64,000 bases of DNA from Candidatus Pacearchaeota archaeon (GCA_018303845.1 JAGVXH010000005.1:20105-84104); one strand, 5' to 3'; positions 7,485-16,485 are shown, numbered from the stretch's first letter. Numbers and translations: made by a program. Notes: generated by a model from the letters alone, not told the origin.

Positions 7485-8834
7485 ATGTTAAAAGAGATTG
7501 ATACTTTCGTAAAAGAGTTTCTAAAAATTTCGGAGAACAAACCCATAAGAATCATCTCACATCACGACACCGACGGAATAACAAGCGCCGCAATTCTAGC
7601 AAAAACATTCTCCAGACTAGACAAAAAATTCTCAATCAGAATAGTCAAGGGGCTAGAAAATTCCATCATAAAAGAAGAACTAACCAGACAACCAGCAGAA
7701 ATAATCCTCTTCTCAGACTTAGCCTCAAGCAATCTCGACCATTTCAAAGACATTACACACCCAGTTTTCATCATAGACCATCACGAAATAGACAAAACCA
7801 AAATCAACAAAAACACAAAAATCATCAACCCGCACCTAACCGATTCCCCAGAAAACAACCAAGCCACAGGGGCTGGACTCTGCTATCTCTTCGCAAAAGC
7901 AATTTCATCAAATAACCAAGGACTTTCAAGCCTGGCAGTCATCGGATTAATTGGAGACCGATACGAAACAAACCTTTCAAAAATAAATCAACAAATAATA
8001 AGAGACGCAACAGACCTCCAAATCAAAAAAGGAATCGCAATCTATCCAGCAACAAGGCCCCTAAGACGAGCACTTGAATGGTCAACAAATCCTTTCATCC
8101 CAGGAGTTACAGGCTCAAGCCCAGGTGCGATGGAAATCCTCCGAGAAACAGGAATCCCTTATGACAAAACATTGCTCGAACTCTCCGACGATGAAATGTC
8201 AAAACTAATAACCGCAGTTATGATAAGACGAACTGGATACAACAAAGCAGATGACATTTTAGGAAACCTCTACATCTTAAAATTCTTCAACACAAAAGAA
8301 GACGTCCGCGAAATCTCAACCCTAATCAACGCATGCTCCAGGCTAGGTTATTCCGACATCGCAATCTCATACTGCCTAGAATCAGAATCCGCAAAAGCCC
8401 AGGCCCTAGACATCTACACAAAATACAAACAAGAACTAGTCTCAGGTCTAAAAGTAGCGGAAAAAATGGAAAAAATAAAAGGCAAAGGCTTCGTCATCCT
8501 AAACGCAAAAGACCAAATCAAAGACGCAATCGTAGGAACAATCTGCTCAATGCTATCAAGTTCCCCAACATACGACGAAGGAACAATTCTAATAGGAATG
8601 GCATACAGCGAAGACAAAATCAAAGTCTCAGCAAGAATAGTCGGACAAGAAGGACGAAACCTAAAAGAAGTCTTAGAAAAAACCGTAATCACATTCAGAG
8701 GAGAAAACCCACTAACAATAGCCGAAGTCGGAGGTCACCATTTCGCAGCAGGCTGCCTAGTTGAAAGAGACAAAGAAACCTCATTCATAGAAGTCCTAAA
8801 AAAAGAACTAGAAGTTGAAATAGTAAAAGTATAA
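7485..8834 (+). CDS. DHH-family single-strand exonuclease (archaeal RecJ/GAN-like)
   Basis: Archaeal RecJ-like (GAN) proteins are DHH phosphoesterases that act on single-stranded nucleic acid and bind GINS. The 449-residue protein has motif I HHDTDGITSA (about residue 26), motif II FSDLASS, motif III IDHHEID and a C-terminal DHHA1 domain with VGGHHFAAGC near residue 420. Motif I has HHD rather than the usual HxD, still with the aspartates. A TTTTTAAG box 25 bases upstream fits the ATG. It directly follows uS15, as in many archaea. Confidence 0.85.
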   Translation: MLKEIDTFVKEFLKISENKPIRIISHHDTDGITSAAILAKTFSRLDKKFSIRIVKGLENSIIKEELTRQPAEIILFSDLASSNLDHFKDITHPVFIIDHHEIDKTKINKNTKIINPHLTDSPENNQATGAGLCYLFAKAISSNNQGLSSLAVIGLIGDRYETNLSKINQQIIRDATDLQIKKGIAIYPATRPLRRALEWSTNPFIPGVTGSSPGAMEILRETGIPYDKTLLELSDDEMSKLITAVMIRRTGYNKADDILGNLYILKFFNTKEDVREISTLINACSRLGYSDIAISYCLESESAKAQALDIYTKYKQELVSGLKVAEKMEKIKGKGFVILNAKDQIKDAIVGTICSMLSSSPTYDEGTILIGMAYSEDKIKVSARIVGQEGRNLKEVLEKTVITFRGENPLTIAEVGGHHFAAGCLVERDKETSFIEVLKKELEVEIVKV

Positions 8835-8844
8835 TTTCTCGTCC

Positions 8845-10431
8845 TTATACCTTATACCTTATAGCCGCCTTAACAAAACCCAAGAACAAAGGCGCCGGTT
8901 TAAGTAGTGAACTCTTAAGTTCCGGATGAGCTTGCGTCGCCACAAAGTACGGATGATTCTCTAATTCAATAAATTCAACCAAAGTCCCATCTGGAGAAAT
9001 CCCACTCAAAACCAGACCCTTCCCTTCCAGCGCCCCATGATAAACAGGATTCACCTCATATCGATGTCGATGTCGTTCACTTACTTCATCATTTCCATAC
9101 AAATCAAAAACTTTCGACCCCTTCTTAATATAAGCCACATAGGCCCCAAGTCTCATCGTCCCGCCTTTCTCCGTAACACTTTTTTGCGATTCCATAATAT
9201 CCACAACAGGATGTTTACAATTCTTATCAACCTCCGTAGTATTCGCGCCATTAAGCCCACAAACATTCCGCGCAAACTCAATCACAGCCATCTGTAACCC
9301 ATAACAAATTCCCAAAAACGGAACACCTTTCTCTCGACAAAACTTAACAACATCAATCTTCCCCTCAACACCTCGCGACCCAAATCCTCCAGGAACGATA
9401 ACACCGTCAACACCATCCAAATTACAACAATCATCTTTTTCCGTATCAATCCATCGTAACTTAACCCGAACCCCAAGCGTCGCCTCACAATGTCGAAGTG
9501 CCTCAATAATACTAGCATAAGAATCTTCTAGTGAAGTATACTTCCCCGCAATGCCCACAACAATTTCTCGAGTCGCACGCTCTCTCTTCTCAATCAAGCA
9601 TTTCCATCTATCCAAATCAACCCTAATCGGCATATTGAGTCGTCGAGCAATCAACTGCGACATACCCTGCTCCTCAAAACTCAAAGGAATCTTGTAAACA
9701 TCATCAACATCAATCCCAGTCAAAACTTTATCAAAATCCAAATTCCCAAATTTCGCGATCTTCCCCTTAATAGAATCAGTCAACATCTCACTACATCGAG
9801 CAATCACAACATCCGGGTCAATCCCTCTCTGTCTAAGCAAATTCACACTCTGCTGCGTCGGCTTCGACTTCTGCTCATCAACCCCATAAGGAATCGGAAC
9901 ATAAGTCAAATGCACAAACAAAATATTCTCACGTCCAACCTTTCGAGCAAGACTTCGAACCGCATCCAAATACAATTCATTTTCCATGTCCCCAATCGTC
10001 CCACCAACCTCAATCATAACAACATCAGCCTTAGCATCATCACCAACTTTCAAAAAATGTTCCCTTATAAAATTTGAAACATGTGGAATCATCTGCACCG
10101 TCTTCCCCAAATAATCTCCTCGTCGTTCCTTTTTCCTAATCTCATCAAAAACTCGCCCCATTGTAAGATTCCAGTCCCCATTACACGGCACTCCAAGAAA
10201 CCTCTCATAATGCCCAAAATCCATATCAACCTCACCGCCATCATCCAAAACAAAAACCTCACCATGCTCAATCGGATTCATTGTCCCAGGATCCACATTC
10301 AAATAACCATCACACTTAATCGGAACAACCTTATACGACGAAGATAAAATATTCCCAATCGAAGCCATCGCAATCCCCTTCCCAAGCCCCGACAAAACAC
10401 CTCCAGTCACCACAATATATTTTCGCTGCAT
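8845..10431 (-). CDS. pyrG: CTP synthase
   Basis: CTP synthase converts UTP to CTP using ATP and glutamine. The 528-residue protein has an N-terminal synthetase domain (VTGGVLSGLGKGI P-loop at about 8, then CDGYLNVDPGTMNP) and a C-terminal class I glutaminase domain with nucleophile motif FLGICYGLQMAV (about 370) and a late HPELKSS histidine-glutamate pair. Length and motifs are complete. A GTTTAAAAG box about 26 bases upstream supports the ATG at 10431. Confidence 0.96.
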   Translation of the reverse strand: MQRKYIVVTGGVLSGLGKGIAMASIGNILSSSYKVVPIKCDGYLNVDPGTMNPIEHGEVFVLDDGGEVDMDFGHYERFLGVPCNGDWNLTMGRVFDEIRKKERRGDYLGKTVQMIPHVSNFIREHFLKVGDDAKADVVMIEVGGTIGDMENELYLDAVRSLARKVGRENILFVHLTYVPIPYGVDEQKSKPTQQSVNLLRQRGIDPDVVIARCSEMLTDSIKGKIAKFGNLDFDKVLTGIDVDDVYKIPLSFEEQGMSQLIARRLNMPIRVDLDRWKCLIEKRERATREIVVGIAGKYTSLEDSYASIIEALRHCEATLGVRVKLRWIDTEKDDCCNLDGVDGVIVPGGFGSRGVEGKIDVVKFCREKGVPFLGICYGLQMAVIEFARNVCGLNGANTTEVDKNCKHPVVDIMESQKSVTEKGGTMRLGAYVAYIKKGSKVFDLYGNDEVSERHRHRYEVNPVYHGALEGKGLVLSGISPDGTLVEFIELENHPYFVATQAHPELKSSLLKPAPLFLGFVKAAIRYKV

Positions 10432-10562
10432 ACCAATAAAACGACAAACTACTTTTAAACAATATTATACTCGAATACATACATTTCCAAAAAACCACGC
10501 GAATAAAATAAAAAAATCCGACTACCCCAAACACTTAAAAACCAAAATCTTCACTCAACAAT

Positions 10563-10733
10563 ATGGAACAAAAAGGAAAATTCATAAAAGTGAAATGCCC
10601 AAAATGCAAAGAATCACAAACAATTTTCGGAAAAGCCTCAACGAAAGTAAGATGCCTAGGTTGCAACACAATCCTAGCCCTGCCTTCATCTGGAAAAGCA
10701 AAAATCCGAGCGAAAGTCGAAGAAGTCTTGTAA
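10563..10733 (+). CDS. rps27e: 30S ribosomal protein eS27 (zinc ribbon)
   Basis: This 56-residue gene was too short for the ORF track. The sequence has FIKVKCPKCKESQTIF, then STKVRCLGCNTILA and SGKAKIRAKVEEVL, matching archaeal S27e: one C4 zinc ribbon with CPKC and CLGC pairs. A CACTTAAAAACC box lies 26 bases before the ATG at 10563. It is followed by aIF2-alpha and Nop10 in the conserved archaeal order. Confidence 0.92.
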   Translation: MEQKGKFIKVKCPKCKESQTIFGKASTKVRCLGCNTILALPSSGKAKIRAKVEEVL

Positions 10734-10743
10734 GCTCAAAGTC

Positions 10744-10752
10744 TTTAAATAA
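10744..10752 (+). promoter_or_regulatory. TATA-like box of aIF2-alpha
   Basis: TTTAAATAA centred about 25 bases before the ATG at 10773, immediately after the eS27 stop. It is a clear case of the leaderless spacing seen across the window. Confidence 0.6.
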
Positions 10753-10772
10753 ACGAATTTCTTAAATCTAAC

Positions 10773-11477
10773 ATGAACGAAGGCGACCTAATACTCTGCA
10801 AAGTGAAAGAAGTCACAAACACAATCACATTCGTAGAAATGCCAAACGGACAAGAAGGAACAATTATCTCTTCAGAAATAGCAGCAGGCCGAATCAAACT
10901 AATGCGACAATACGTAGTCCCAAACAAACAAATCGTATGCAAAGTCCTAAGAATCGACGGCAATAACGTCAACTTATCCCTAAGACGAGTAACATCAAAA
11001 GAAAAAAAAGAAGTAATGCAAAAATTCAAACAAATCCAAGCAGTCAACGTAGCATTCAAACAAATCTTACAAAAAGGAGAAGAAGAAATCAAAGAAAAGA
11101 TTTTGAAAGATTTTGAAAATCTATTAGAATTCGTAACAGAAGTCAAGACAAACCAAAAACTTATACAAAAATATATACCAGAAGAATACCAAGAAGCACT
11201 AGAAAAAATAATTAACAAAAAACGAAAAAACGAACAACTTAAACAAAGCATAAAAATCAAATGCCTAGAAAGTGACGGAATAACACGAATCAAAAAAATC
11301 TTCGACTTAAAAAACGAAAACATCAAAGTAAACTACATCTCCGCAGGACAACTTTCTCTAAAATTAACCGTAGAAGATTTCAAGCAAGGGAAAAAAGAAA
11401 TGACAGACTTATTAGAAGAATTGGAAAAAAGAGCCAAAGAAAATAATTGCGAATTCTTTGCAACCGAAGACAAATAA
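10773..11477 (+). CDS. Translation initiation factor aIF2 subunit alpha
   Basis: aIF2-alpha is part of the heterotrimer that brings initiator tRNA to the small subunit. The 234-residue protein has an N-terminal S1/OB domain (DLILCKVKEVTNTITFVEM, then GTIISSEIA and VNLSLRRVT, residues 1-80), a helical middle and an alpha-beta C-terminal domain. The family's usual length is about 260-270, so it is somewhat short. It sits between eS27 and Nop10, the standard archaeal arrangement, which supports the call. Confidence 0.9.
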   Translation: MNEGDLILCKVKEVTNTITFVEMPNGQEGTIISSEIAAGRIKLMRQYVVPNKQIVCKVLRIDGNNVNLSLRRVTSKEKKEVMQKFKQIQAVNVAFKQILQKGEEEIKEKILKDFENLLEFVTEVKTNQKLIQKYIPEEYQEALEKIINKKRKNEQLKQSIKIKCLESDGITRIKKIFDLKNENIKVNYISAGQLSLKLTVEDFKQGKKEMTDLLEELEKRAKENNCEFFATEDK

Positions 11478-11478
11478 A

Positions 11479-11661
11479 ATGGAAACCGAAGATGTTAACA
11501 TCATATCAAGTGGCGCAAGACTAAAAAAATGTCCAAAATGCAAAACCTATACCCTCAAAGACATTTGTAAAACATGTTCCCAAAAAACCCAGTCCGCACA
11601 CTACATCTTTCCAAAAATCAAAAACGCCCCGCCAAGGTCGGCCCCATTCAAGAGAAAATAA
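11479..11661 (+). CDS. nop10: H/ACA RNP protein Nop10
   Basis: Nop10 is a small core protein of H/ACA ribonucleoproteins that guide rRNA pseudouridylation. The 60-residue protein has the zinc ribbon KKCPKCKTYTLKDICKTC and the proline-containing tail NAPPRSAPFKRK. It starts with 12 or so extra residues before the ribbon. The ATG at 11479 comes one base after the aIF2-alpha stop; the track's TTG at 11458 is rejected. Confidence 0.88.
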   Translation: METEDVNIISSGARLKKCPKCKTYTLKDICKTCSQKTQSAHYIFPKIKNAPPRSAPFKRK

Positions 11662-11662
11662 T

Positions 11663-12283
11663 CTAGCCTCTGGGCTCCAACTTAAAATCTCTCAAAAAAT
11701 CCTTAACAATCTCCATATCCTCTTCCCAAAGCGGCGTAAGCTTAGTCCGATTATAAATTATCGCAGCCGGATGAAATAACGGAATCAACCTTATTTTCAA
11801 ACCCTCAATCTCAACATCCAAAACTCTACCATGAACCTCCGTTATCCCGGGCATCTTCCCCATATCTTCAACTTTTCCTTTCGCCAAAAAAAATTTCGTC
11901 GCATAATTTCCAAGAGAACAAACAATCCTCGGACGAATCTCACGAATCTGTTTCAATAACCAAGGAGTATGTGCAATAATCTCTTCAACACTAGGGTCCC
12001 GATTCTCAGGCGGCCGACATTTCAAAATATTAGCAACATAAATATCATCCAAGCTAAGTCCCACGTTAGCCAAAAGTTTATCCAGATTCTTCCCTGCCGC
12101 CCCAACAAACGGGAACCCCTGCAAATCTTCGTTACGCCCAGGGGCTTCCCCAACAAACATAATACCCGCACTCAAATTCCCCTTCCCAACAACGATATTT
12201 GTACAATCCCTAAAAAGCTCCGTCCTCTTAACAAGTGCCGCCTCTAAAAAATTAAATTCCTCCGACCTTTTATTAGATTCCAT
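11663..12283 (-). CDS. Family 4-type uracil-DNA glycosylase lacking most Fe-S cysteines
   Basis: The enzyme removes uracil from deaminated DNA. The 206-residue protein has motif A GEAPGRNEDLQGFPFVG, the NILKCRPPENRDP segment, WLLKQIREIRPR and motif B HPAAIIYN. Family 4 enzymes hold a [4Fe-4S] cluster with four cysteines. By eye only the one in LKCRPP is kept; the N-terminal CxxC aligns to V and T (LVKRTEL) and the fourth to Ala (EEIIAHTPW). The active-site residues remain. The ATG at 12283 is preferred over the upstream TTG at 12289. Confidence 0.85.
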   Translation of the reverse strand: MESNKRSEEFNFLEAALVKRTELFRDCTNIVVGKGNLSAGIMFVGEAPGRNEDLQGFPFVGAAGKNLDKLLANVGLSLDDIYVANILKCRPPENRDPSVEEIIAHTPWLLKQIREIRPRIVCSLGNYATKFFLAKGKVEDMGKMPGITEVHGRVLDVEIEGLKIRLIPLFHPAAIIYNRTKLTPLWEEDMEIVKDFLRDFKLEPRG

Positions 12284-12318
12284 AAACAATTAAAACCCAC
12301 AATATTAATAAATTCTAT

Positions 12319-12390
12319 GCTCTCGTAGTTCAAAGGATAGAACACACCGTTGCGGTCGGTGAAATCGGAGTTCAATTCTTCGCGAGAGCG
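12319..12390 (+). tRNA. tRNA-Arg (GCG anticodon)
   Basis: The 72-nt cloverleaf has acceptor GCTCTCG/CGAGAGC, D stem GTTC/GAAC, anticodon stem CACCG/CGGTG around TTGCGGT (anticodon GCG), T stem CGGAG/CTTCG around TTCAATT and a discriminator G. It is divergent from the uracil-DNA glycosylase. Confidence 0.93.
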
Positions 12391-12408
12391 TTTACTGTGA
12401 CTGGGGTT

Positions 12409-12432
12409 AAAGAAAATCTATAGATTTTCTTT
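12409..12432 (+). terminator. Post-tRNA hairpin after tRNA-Arg
   Basis: AAAGAAAATC and GATTTTCTTT form a perfect 10-bp stem around TATA, then CAGAAAATTTATTTT. The whole segment aligns with the hairpin that follows tRNA-Gln at 6877-6917. Confidence 0.5.
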
Positions 12433-12495
12433 CAGAAAATTTATTTTACAAAAGATATAATAAAAATTCAATTCCCCACAAAAACATAAATCAAC

Positions 12496-12792
12496 TTATC
12501 TCTCAAAAAGAATATCTCCAATATCCTGCAACCTTTTCCATCCCGCGCTAGCCTCATCCGCCCTTCTCCTCCACTCCAAAGAAGATAACTCATAAGCCTT
12601 GCCAATTATCCTCTCAAAATCTTTACTTCCAGAACAAACAACCTTATGCCCACAAGCTCCCTCAACTAAACTCCAATCAGGACGAATTTCCCAAATAGCC
12701 TCCAAAATATCATGCGTATATTTAGCCCTACTCCCGACTTTTAAAAAAAGCTCTTCATTTTCTCGATATAAAAACAAATACTTATCTCCCAT
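12496..12792 (-). CDS. Hypothetical protein, 98 aa
   Basis: I do not recognise this soluble protein. It has a Trp-rich middle (EAIWEIRPDWSLVEGACGHKV) with two cysteines and a charged helical end. A TTTTTATAAGTGG box about 25 bases upstream sets the start at the ATG at 12792 (MGDKYLFLY), three codons inside the track ORF. It stands alone between tRNA-Arg and guaB. Confidence 0.5.
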   Translation of the reverse strand: MGDKYLFLYRENEELFLKVGSRAKYTHDILEAIWEIRPDWSLVEGACGHKVVCSGSKDFERIIGKAYELSSLEWRRRADEASAGWKRLQDIGDILFER

Positions 12793-12852
12793 AAAAAACA
12801 AAACAAAAAACCACTTATAAAAATCTGTATACTAAAAAACAACCTTTCAAAA

Positions 12853-14328
12853 TCAACCCTTAAAATTAGAAGCTTCCTTAACTCCCATAATATCATGTGG
12901 CTTAGCCTCAATCTGCCCAGCGCTAGTTACTCGATTAAAAGCTTTCCCTTGCAACTCTAAAATATTCCTAGCCCCAACATAACCCATTCCACTCCGAAGA
13001 CCTCCAACATACTGAAATATAATATCTTTCACTGGACCCTTATATGGGACCATTCCCTCAACACCCTCAGGAACCATCTTGCCAACACTTTGAGAATACC
13101 TCTCGATAGAACTAGCATTATCAGTCATCGCTCCAGCAGACCCCATCCCTCGATAAGATTTAAACTTCTGACCTCCAATCTGAAGCGACTCACCAGGCGC
13201 CTCCTCAGTCCCAGCAAAAACACTTCCCATCATAACAACTGATGCCCCAGCAGCAATAGCCTTCACAACATCCCCGCTATATCGAATACCGCCATCGGCA
13301 ATAATACACTTCCCAACTTCCTTAGCCGCACGAGAAGCTTCTGATATAGCCGTAATCTGAGGAACCCCAGCGCCAGAAACAACCCGCGTAGTACAAATCG
13401 AACCAGGACCAATTCCAACCTTAACAACATCAGCACCAGCCTCAAACAAAGCCCTTGCCCCTTCATAAGTCGCAACATTTCCCGCCACCAAAACAAAATC
13501 ATAATCCTTCCTAAACTTCGCATTCACATTCTTAACAGTTTCAATCACATTCCGAGAATGTCCATGCGCCGTCCCAACCAACAAAACATCACAACCCTTC
13601 TTGAGCAATCTCTCGACTCGCCCCAAATCATTCACGCCAACATTTGCCCCAACACGAAGTCGACCTTTAGCGTCTAAATTATATAAATGCCTATCTCCCT
13701 CAACAATACTCTTCACATCCTTAAAAGAATACATCCCACAAAGTTGCCTCTCCTCATCAACCAAAATCAACTTAGGAACTCGCCGTTTCATCATCAGATG
13801 ATAAGCCTCAACAACGCTAGTAGTCCCCGAAGCAACAACGACATCTTTAACCATAAAATCCCTAACAAAACTATCTTCCCCAGCAAACTGCATCTTGTCC
13901 CCAGTCACCAACCCAACAACACGCCTATCCTCGTCTACAACAACCAATGAAGAAAAACGATTCCTATATCTTCTCAAAACTTCCAAAACATCTTTCTTAG
14001 TTTGACTGCCCAAAACACTAATCGGCTTCTCAATTTTTCTGTTTAATGTATTCTTAACATCTTCAACCGCCAAAACCTGAGACTCCAAATCACTCTTCCA
14101 AAGAAAACCAATCCCACCTTCAAACGCCATAGCACGAGCCATATCAGCTCCACAAACCGTATCCATATCCGCAGCAATAAATGGAATCTTCAGAGAAAAG
14201 CCCTTAGTCAAATCAACATTCAACAAAACATCCGACGGCAAAACCTCACTATATCCAGGGACAAGTAAAACATCATCAAAAGTCAAACCCAGACCTTCTT
14301 CCCTAGCCTTTCCTAAAACATCTGCCAT
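12853..14328 (-). CDS. guaB: IMP dehydrogenase
   Basis: IMPDH oxidises IMP to XMP, the committed step to GMP. The 491-residue protein has the TIM-barrel start [19 protein letters not shown], two CBS domains (about residues 95-215), the NAD/IMP segment [14 protein letters not shown], catalytic loop [13 protein letters not shown] (active cysteine), flap [10 protein letters not shown] and the late [12 protein letters not shown]. Complete and of normal length. A TTTTAAAA box about 26 bases upstream supports 14328. Confidence 0.96.
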   Translation of the reverse strand: MADVLGKAREEGLGLTFDDVLLVPGYSEVLPSDVLLNVDLTKGFSLKIPFIAADMDTVCGADMARAMAFEGGIGFLWKSDLESQVLAVEDVKNTLNRKIEKPISVLGSQTKKDVLEVLRRYRNRFSSLVVVDEDRRVVGLVTGDKMQFAGEDSFVRDFMVKDVVVASGTTSVVEAYHLMMKRRVPKLILVDEERQLCGMYSFKDVKSIVEGDRHLYNLDAKGRLRVGANVGVNDLGRVERLLKKGCDVLLVGTAHGHSRNVIETVKNVNAKFRKDYDFVLVAGNVATYEGARALFEAGADVVKVGIGPGSICTTRVVSGAGVPQITAISEASRAAKEVGKCIIADGGIRYSGDVVKAIAAGASVVMMGSVFAGTEEAPGESLQIGGQKFKSYRGMGSAGAMTDNASSIERYSQSVGKMVPEGVEGMVPYKGPVKDIIFQYVGGLRSGMGYVGARNILELQGKAFNRVTSAGQIEAKPHDIMGVKEASNFKG

Positions 14329-14368
14329 ACAAAAAAACAGATTCTTCCTTTTTAAAATTTTATATAAG

Positions 14369-15088
14369 CTATTTTTCCAGCCTTAACTCTCTAATAATTT
14401 CCCCATCCAATTTTACAGGATTATGCCTACAAAAAAATTCCACCCGACTCGAATCCCGATGCGCATCATCATAACACATTCCCTTCGCCATCAAATTCCT
14501 CTCATGCAACTCATGAAGCAAAACAAATTTCCTTTCACTCAAAGAAACATCATTATCAATCCAAACCTCTCCTTCTGGAACAAACTTGTAAACCTTATCA
14601 TGTCCACCTTCAGTAAAATCAAGAAAAAACAAACTTCTAACCAATTCTCCATCAACAATCCAAACACTAACTCTCTTATTGCAATATTTCTTTATCTGTT
14701 TAATTCTAACTTTCTTCAATAATTCTTCTCTAGGCATGTCCCCAATTCCCTTAGCCAAAACAACTCCCTTTGCCCGTTCACTCTTCTCCATAACATCCGC
14801 CCGGCAAACAGCCTCATCATGAGGGACCCCCTTGGCAAGCAACCGATGCATCATAAGCATACTATCAATATAATATCTCTCTTCTCCAAGCGACCTTTCC
14901 GTATCAATCCAAAACTCATTTTTAGGAATAAACGAAAATCTATAATGCTGTCCATAATTAGTAAACTCCTCGTCAATCTTCGTCCTAATATATTCTCCAT
15001 CAACAAACCAAACCTTAAACTTATCAACATCACAAATCTTCTTCACATAGACTTTCTTTAACTTAGACAAACCCTCTTTACCTACCAC
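14369..15088 (-). CDS. Internally duplicated protein with HELHE motif in the second repeat
   Basis: The 239-residue protein consists of two similar halves, about residues 18-105 and 135-230. Each has VWxVDGE, a YxFxP segment, an xWIDxxxSL turn and an xRxLMAKG/LAKG helix. The second half has LLHELHERNLMAKG, a histidine/glutamate pattern reminiscent of metallopeptidases; the first half has MMHRLLAKG at the same place. The family was not recognised. The start is a GTG, about 25 bases after a TTTTTAAGG box. Confidence 0.55.
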   Translation of the reverse strand: MVGKEGLSKLKKVYVKKICDVDKFKVWFVDGEYIRTKIDEEFTNYGQHYRFSFIPKNEFWIDTERSLGEERYYIDSMLMMHRLLAKGVPHDEAVCRADVMEKSERAKGVVLAKGIGDMPREELLKKVRIKQIKKYCNKRVSVWIVDGELVRSLFFLDFTEGGHDKVYKFVPEGEVWIDNDVSLSERKFVLLHELHERNLMAKGMCYDDAHRDSSRVEFFCRHNPVKLDGEIIRELRLEK

Positions 15089-15146
15089 GCAACAAACAAG
15101 AACTCATTCCTTAAAAACTTGCCTCAAAAATTATCCAGAATAAATC

Positions 15147-15190
15147 CCACAAGAAGACAAGCGAGTCGAAGACTCCTTGGCTTTTTGTGG
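15147..15190 (+). repeat. GAA-loop hairpin element, copy 2
   Basis: Outer stem CCACAA/TTGTGG, then AAG/CTT, CAAG/CTTG, a bulged C, GAGTC/GACTC and a GAA loop. It is followed by AAATAAAAACCAACAA and AATTCTTAGCA, a downstream flank it shares with copy 3. It lies upstream of the internally duplicated protein gene. Confidence 0.8.
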
Positions 15191-15297
15191 AAATAAAAAC
15201 CAACAATTTTAATTCTTAGCAACCCCAAATCTACCTTTTCCAAGGCTGGCTTCACCTCTAGGCAAAAAATTCCCCTTGCTCATTGCAGTTTCAAAAA

Positions 15298-16239
15298 TCA
15301 CATTTTCTCAAACGCCAAAATCTGTTCATCACCCTTCTTCTTATTTTCCCTCAAAAAAACCTCACCATCTCTTCTTACAATCCTATCATAACTTTCCCTA
15401 TCAACATCTACCGCACTCCCACCAAAAACAAACCCAACATCCTCAGCAATAATCCCGCCACCATGCGCTTCACAATCACAAAGCTTACTAATATCTTTAA
15501 TAATATTAACATAAAAAACCTTATCAAAATTATCCTCAGCAGTCTTAGCACAATCTGCAAGCAATTTATCAAAGACTTCCACATTGGGTTTCAACGCCCC
15601 GGCAGGACAATGCACACAACAATTACTACACCCATAACAGTCACTAAAAATAGGCCCATCCTCCCCCATCTTAATAAAATCCAAAGGACATTTGGTTTCG
15701 CAAATCCCACATTTATTACAGGCACTTTTATTAAATTCATAGTGTCCTCCATTATGAATCGCACCCTTAGACTTCTTTGTCACAGCACCCATTCCTAAAT
15801 TCTTAATCGCACCACCAAATCCACTACAAGGATGCCCCTTTACATGACTAATCACAAAAACTCCATCCGCTTCAATCAAGTCACTACTAATCTCATAATC
15901 CATATATCGTCCCTTCTTTACAGCAAAATCATCATTAATTCGAATCTCACCAAACTCTCCATAACCTTTAGATAATGCATATTCCCGATGCTTAACGGAA
16001 TCAGCACGAATACTATCATAAGCAACCAACGAATCATACAAAACCAAATCATAACCAAGCTCCTTTAAAATATCCATAAACGGCCTAATCTTATCGGGAG
16101 TCAAACTTGTCTGATTACCAGGCTCTCCAAAATGAAGTTTTACAACAATACTTTTGCACCCAGAAAAAACTTCTCCCACCCTCTCTTTAAGTTTAATCAA
16201 AAATTCTTTACTCAACTCTTCGCCAAAAACAGCCACCAT
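15298..16239 (-). CDS. DUF362-domain iron-sulfur protein
   Basis: The 313-residue protein has an N-terminal DUF362 domain (VVKLHFGEPGNQTSLTP at about 33, HVKGHPCSGFGGAIKNLGMG at about 130) and a two-cluster ferredoxin segment: ACNKCGICETKCP and DCYGCSNCCVHCP at about 173-215. DUF362 proteins are thought to bind Fe-S clusters, possibly in electron transfer; the substrate is unknown. It stands between two hairpin elements, copies 2 and 3. Confidence 0.85.
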   Translation of the reverse strand: MVAVFGEELSKEFLIKLKERVGEVFSGCKSIVVKLHFGEPGNQTSLTPDKIRPFMDILKELGYDLVLYDSLVAYDSIRADSVKHREYALSKGYGEFGEIRINDDFAVKKGRYMDYEISSDLIEADGVFVISHVKGHPCSGFGGAIKNLGMGAVTKKSKGAIHNGGHYEFNKSACNKCGICETKCPLDFIKMGEDGPIFSDCYGCSNCCVHCPAGALKPNVEVFDKLLADCAKTAEDNFDKVFYVNIIKDISKLCDCEAHGGGIIAEDVGFVFGGSAVDVDRESYDRIVRRDGEVFLRENKKKGDEQILAFEKM

Positions 16240-16281
16240 ACATAAAACGAATAATCAACATTTATATCTTTTTGCAAAACC

Positions 16282-16367
16282 CCACAAGAAGACAAGCGAG
16301 TCGAAGAGGGTCTGCCCCAACCAAGCAAAAATAAATATCTGTGAGGGTACTCCTTGGCTTTTTGTGG
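16282..16367 (+). repeat. GAA-loop hairpin element, copy 3, with expanded loop
   Basis: The outer arms CCACAAGAAGACAAGCGAGT and ACTCCTTGGCTTTTTGTGG match copy 2, but the apex is replaced by about 48 bases. The 31 bases after the stem are the same as after copy 2 except for one change. It lies upstream of the DUF362 gene. Confidence 0.75.
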
Positions 16368-16381
16368 AAACAAAAACCAAC

Positions 16382-16485
16382 AATTTTAATTCTTAGCAGG
16401 CAAATTCGCAGCGTAAAAATTTTCGCAGTGTGCTCTCGCACATAAGAAAATTTTTACCAAGAAGTTGTCGCTAAGAATTAAAATT
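16382..16485. terminator. Large nested inverted repeat at the radA 3' end
   Basis: AATTTTAATTCTTAGC (16382-16397) pairs perfectly with GCTAAGAATTAAAATT (16470-16485), 16 bp. Inside, TAAAAATTTTC pairs with GAAAATTTTTA. The right arm ends at the radA stop codon, so it may serve as radA's terminator. The left arm is also the tail shared by hairpin copies 2 and 3, so it may be part of a mobile unit. Confidence 0.6.

Noticed and set aside
10745-11326. 193-aa - strand ORF over aIF2-alpha
   Set aside because: Antisense shadow; the + strand frame encodes a recognised initiation factor.
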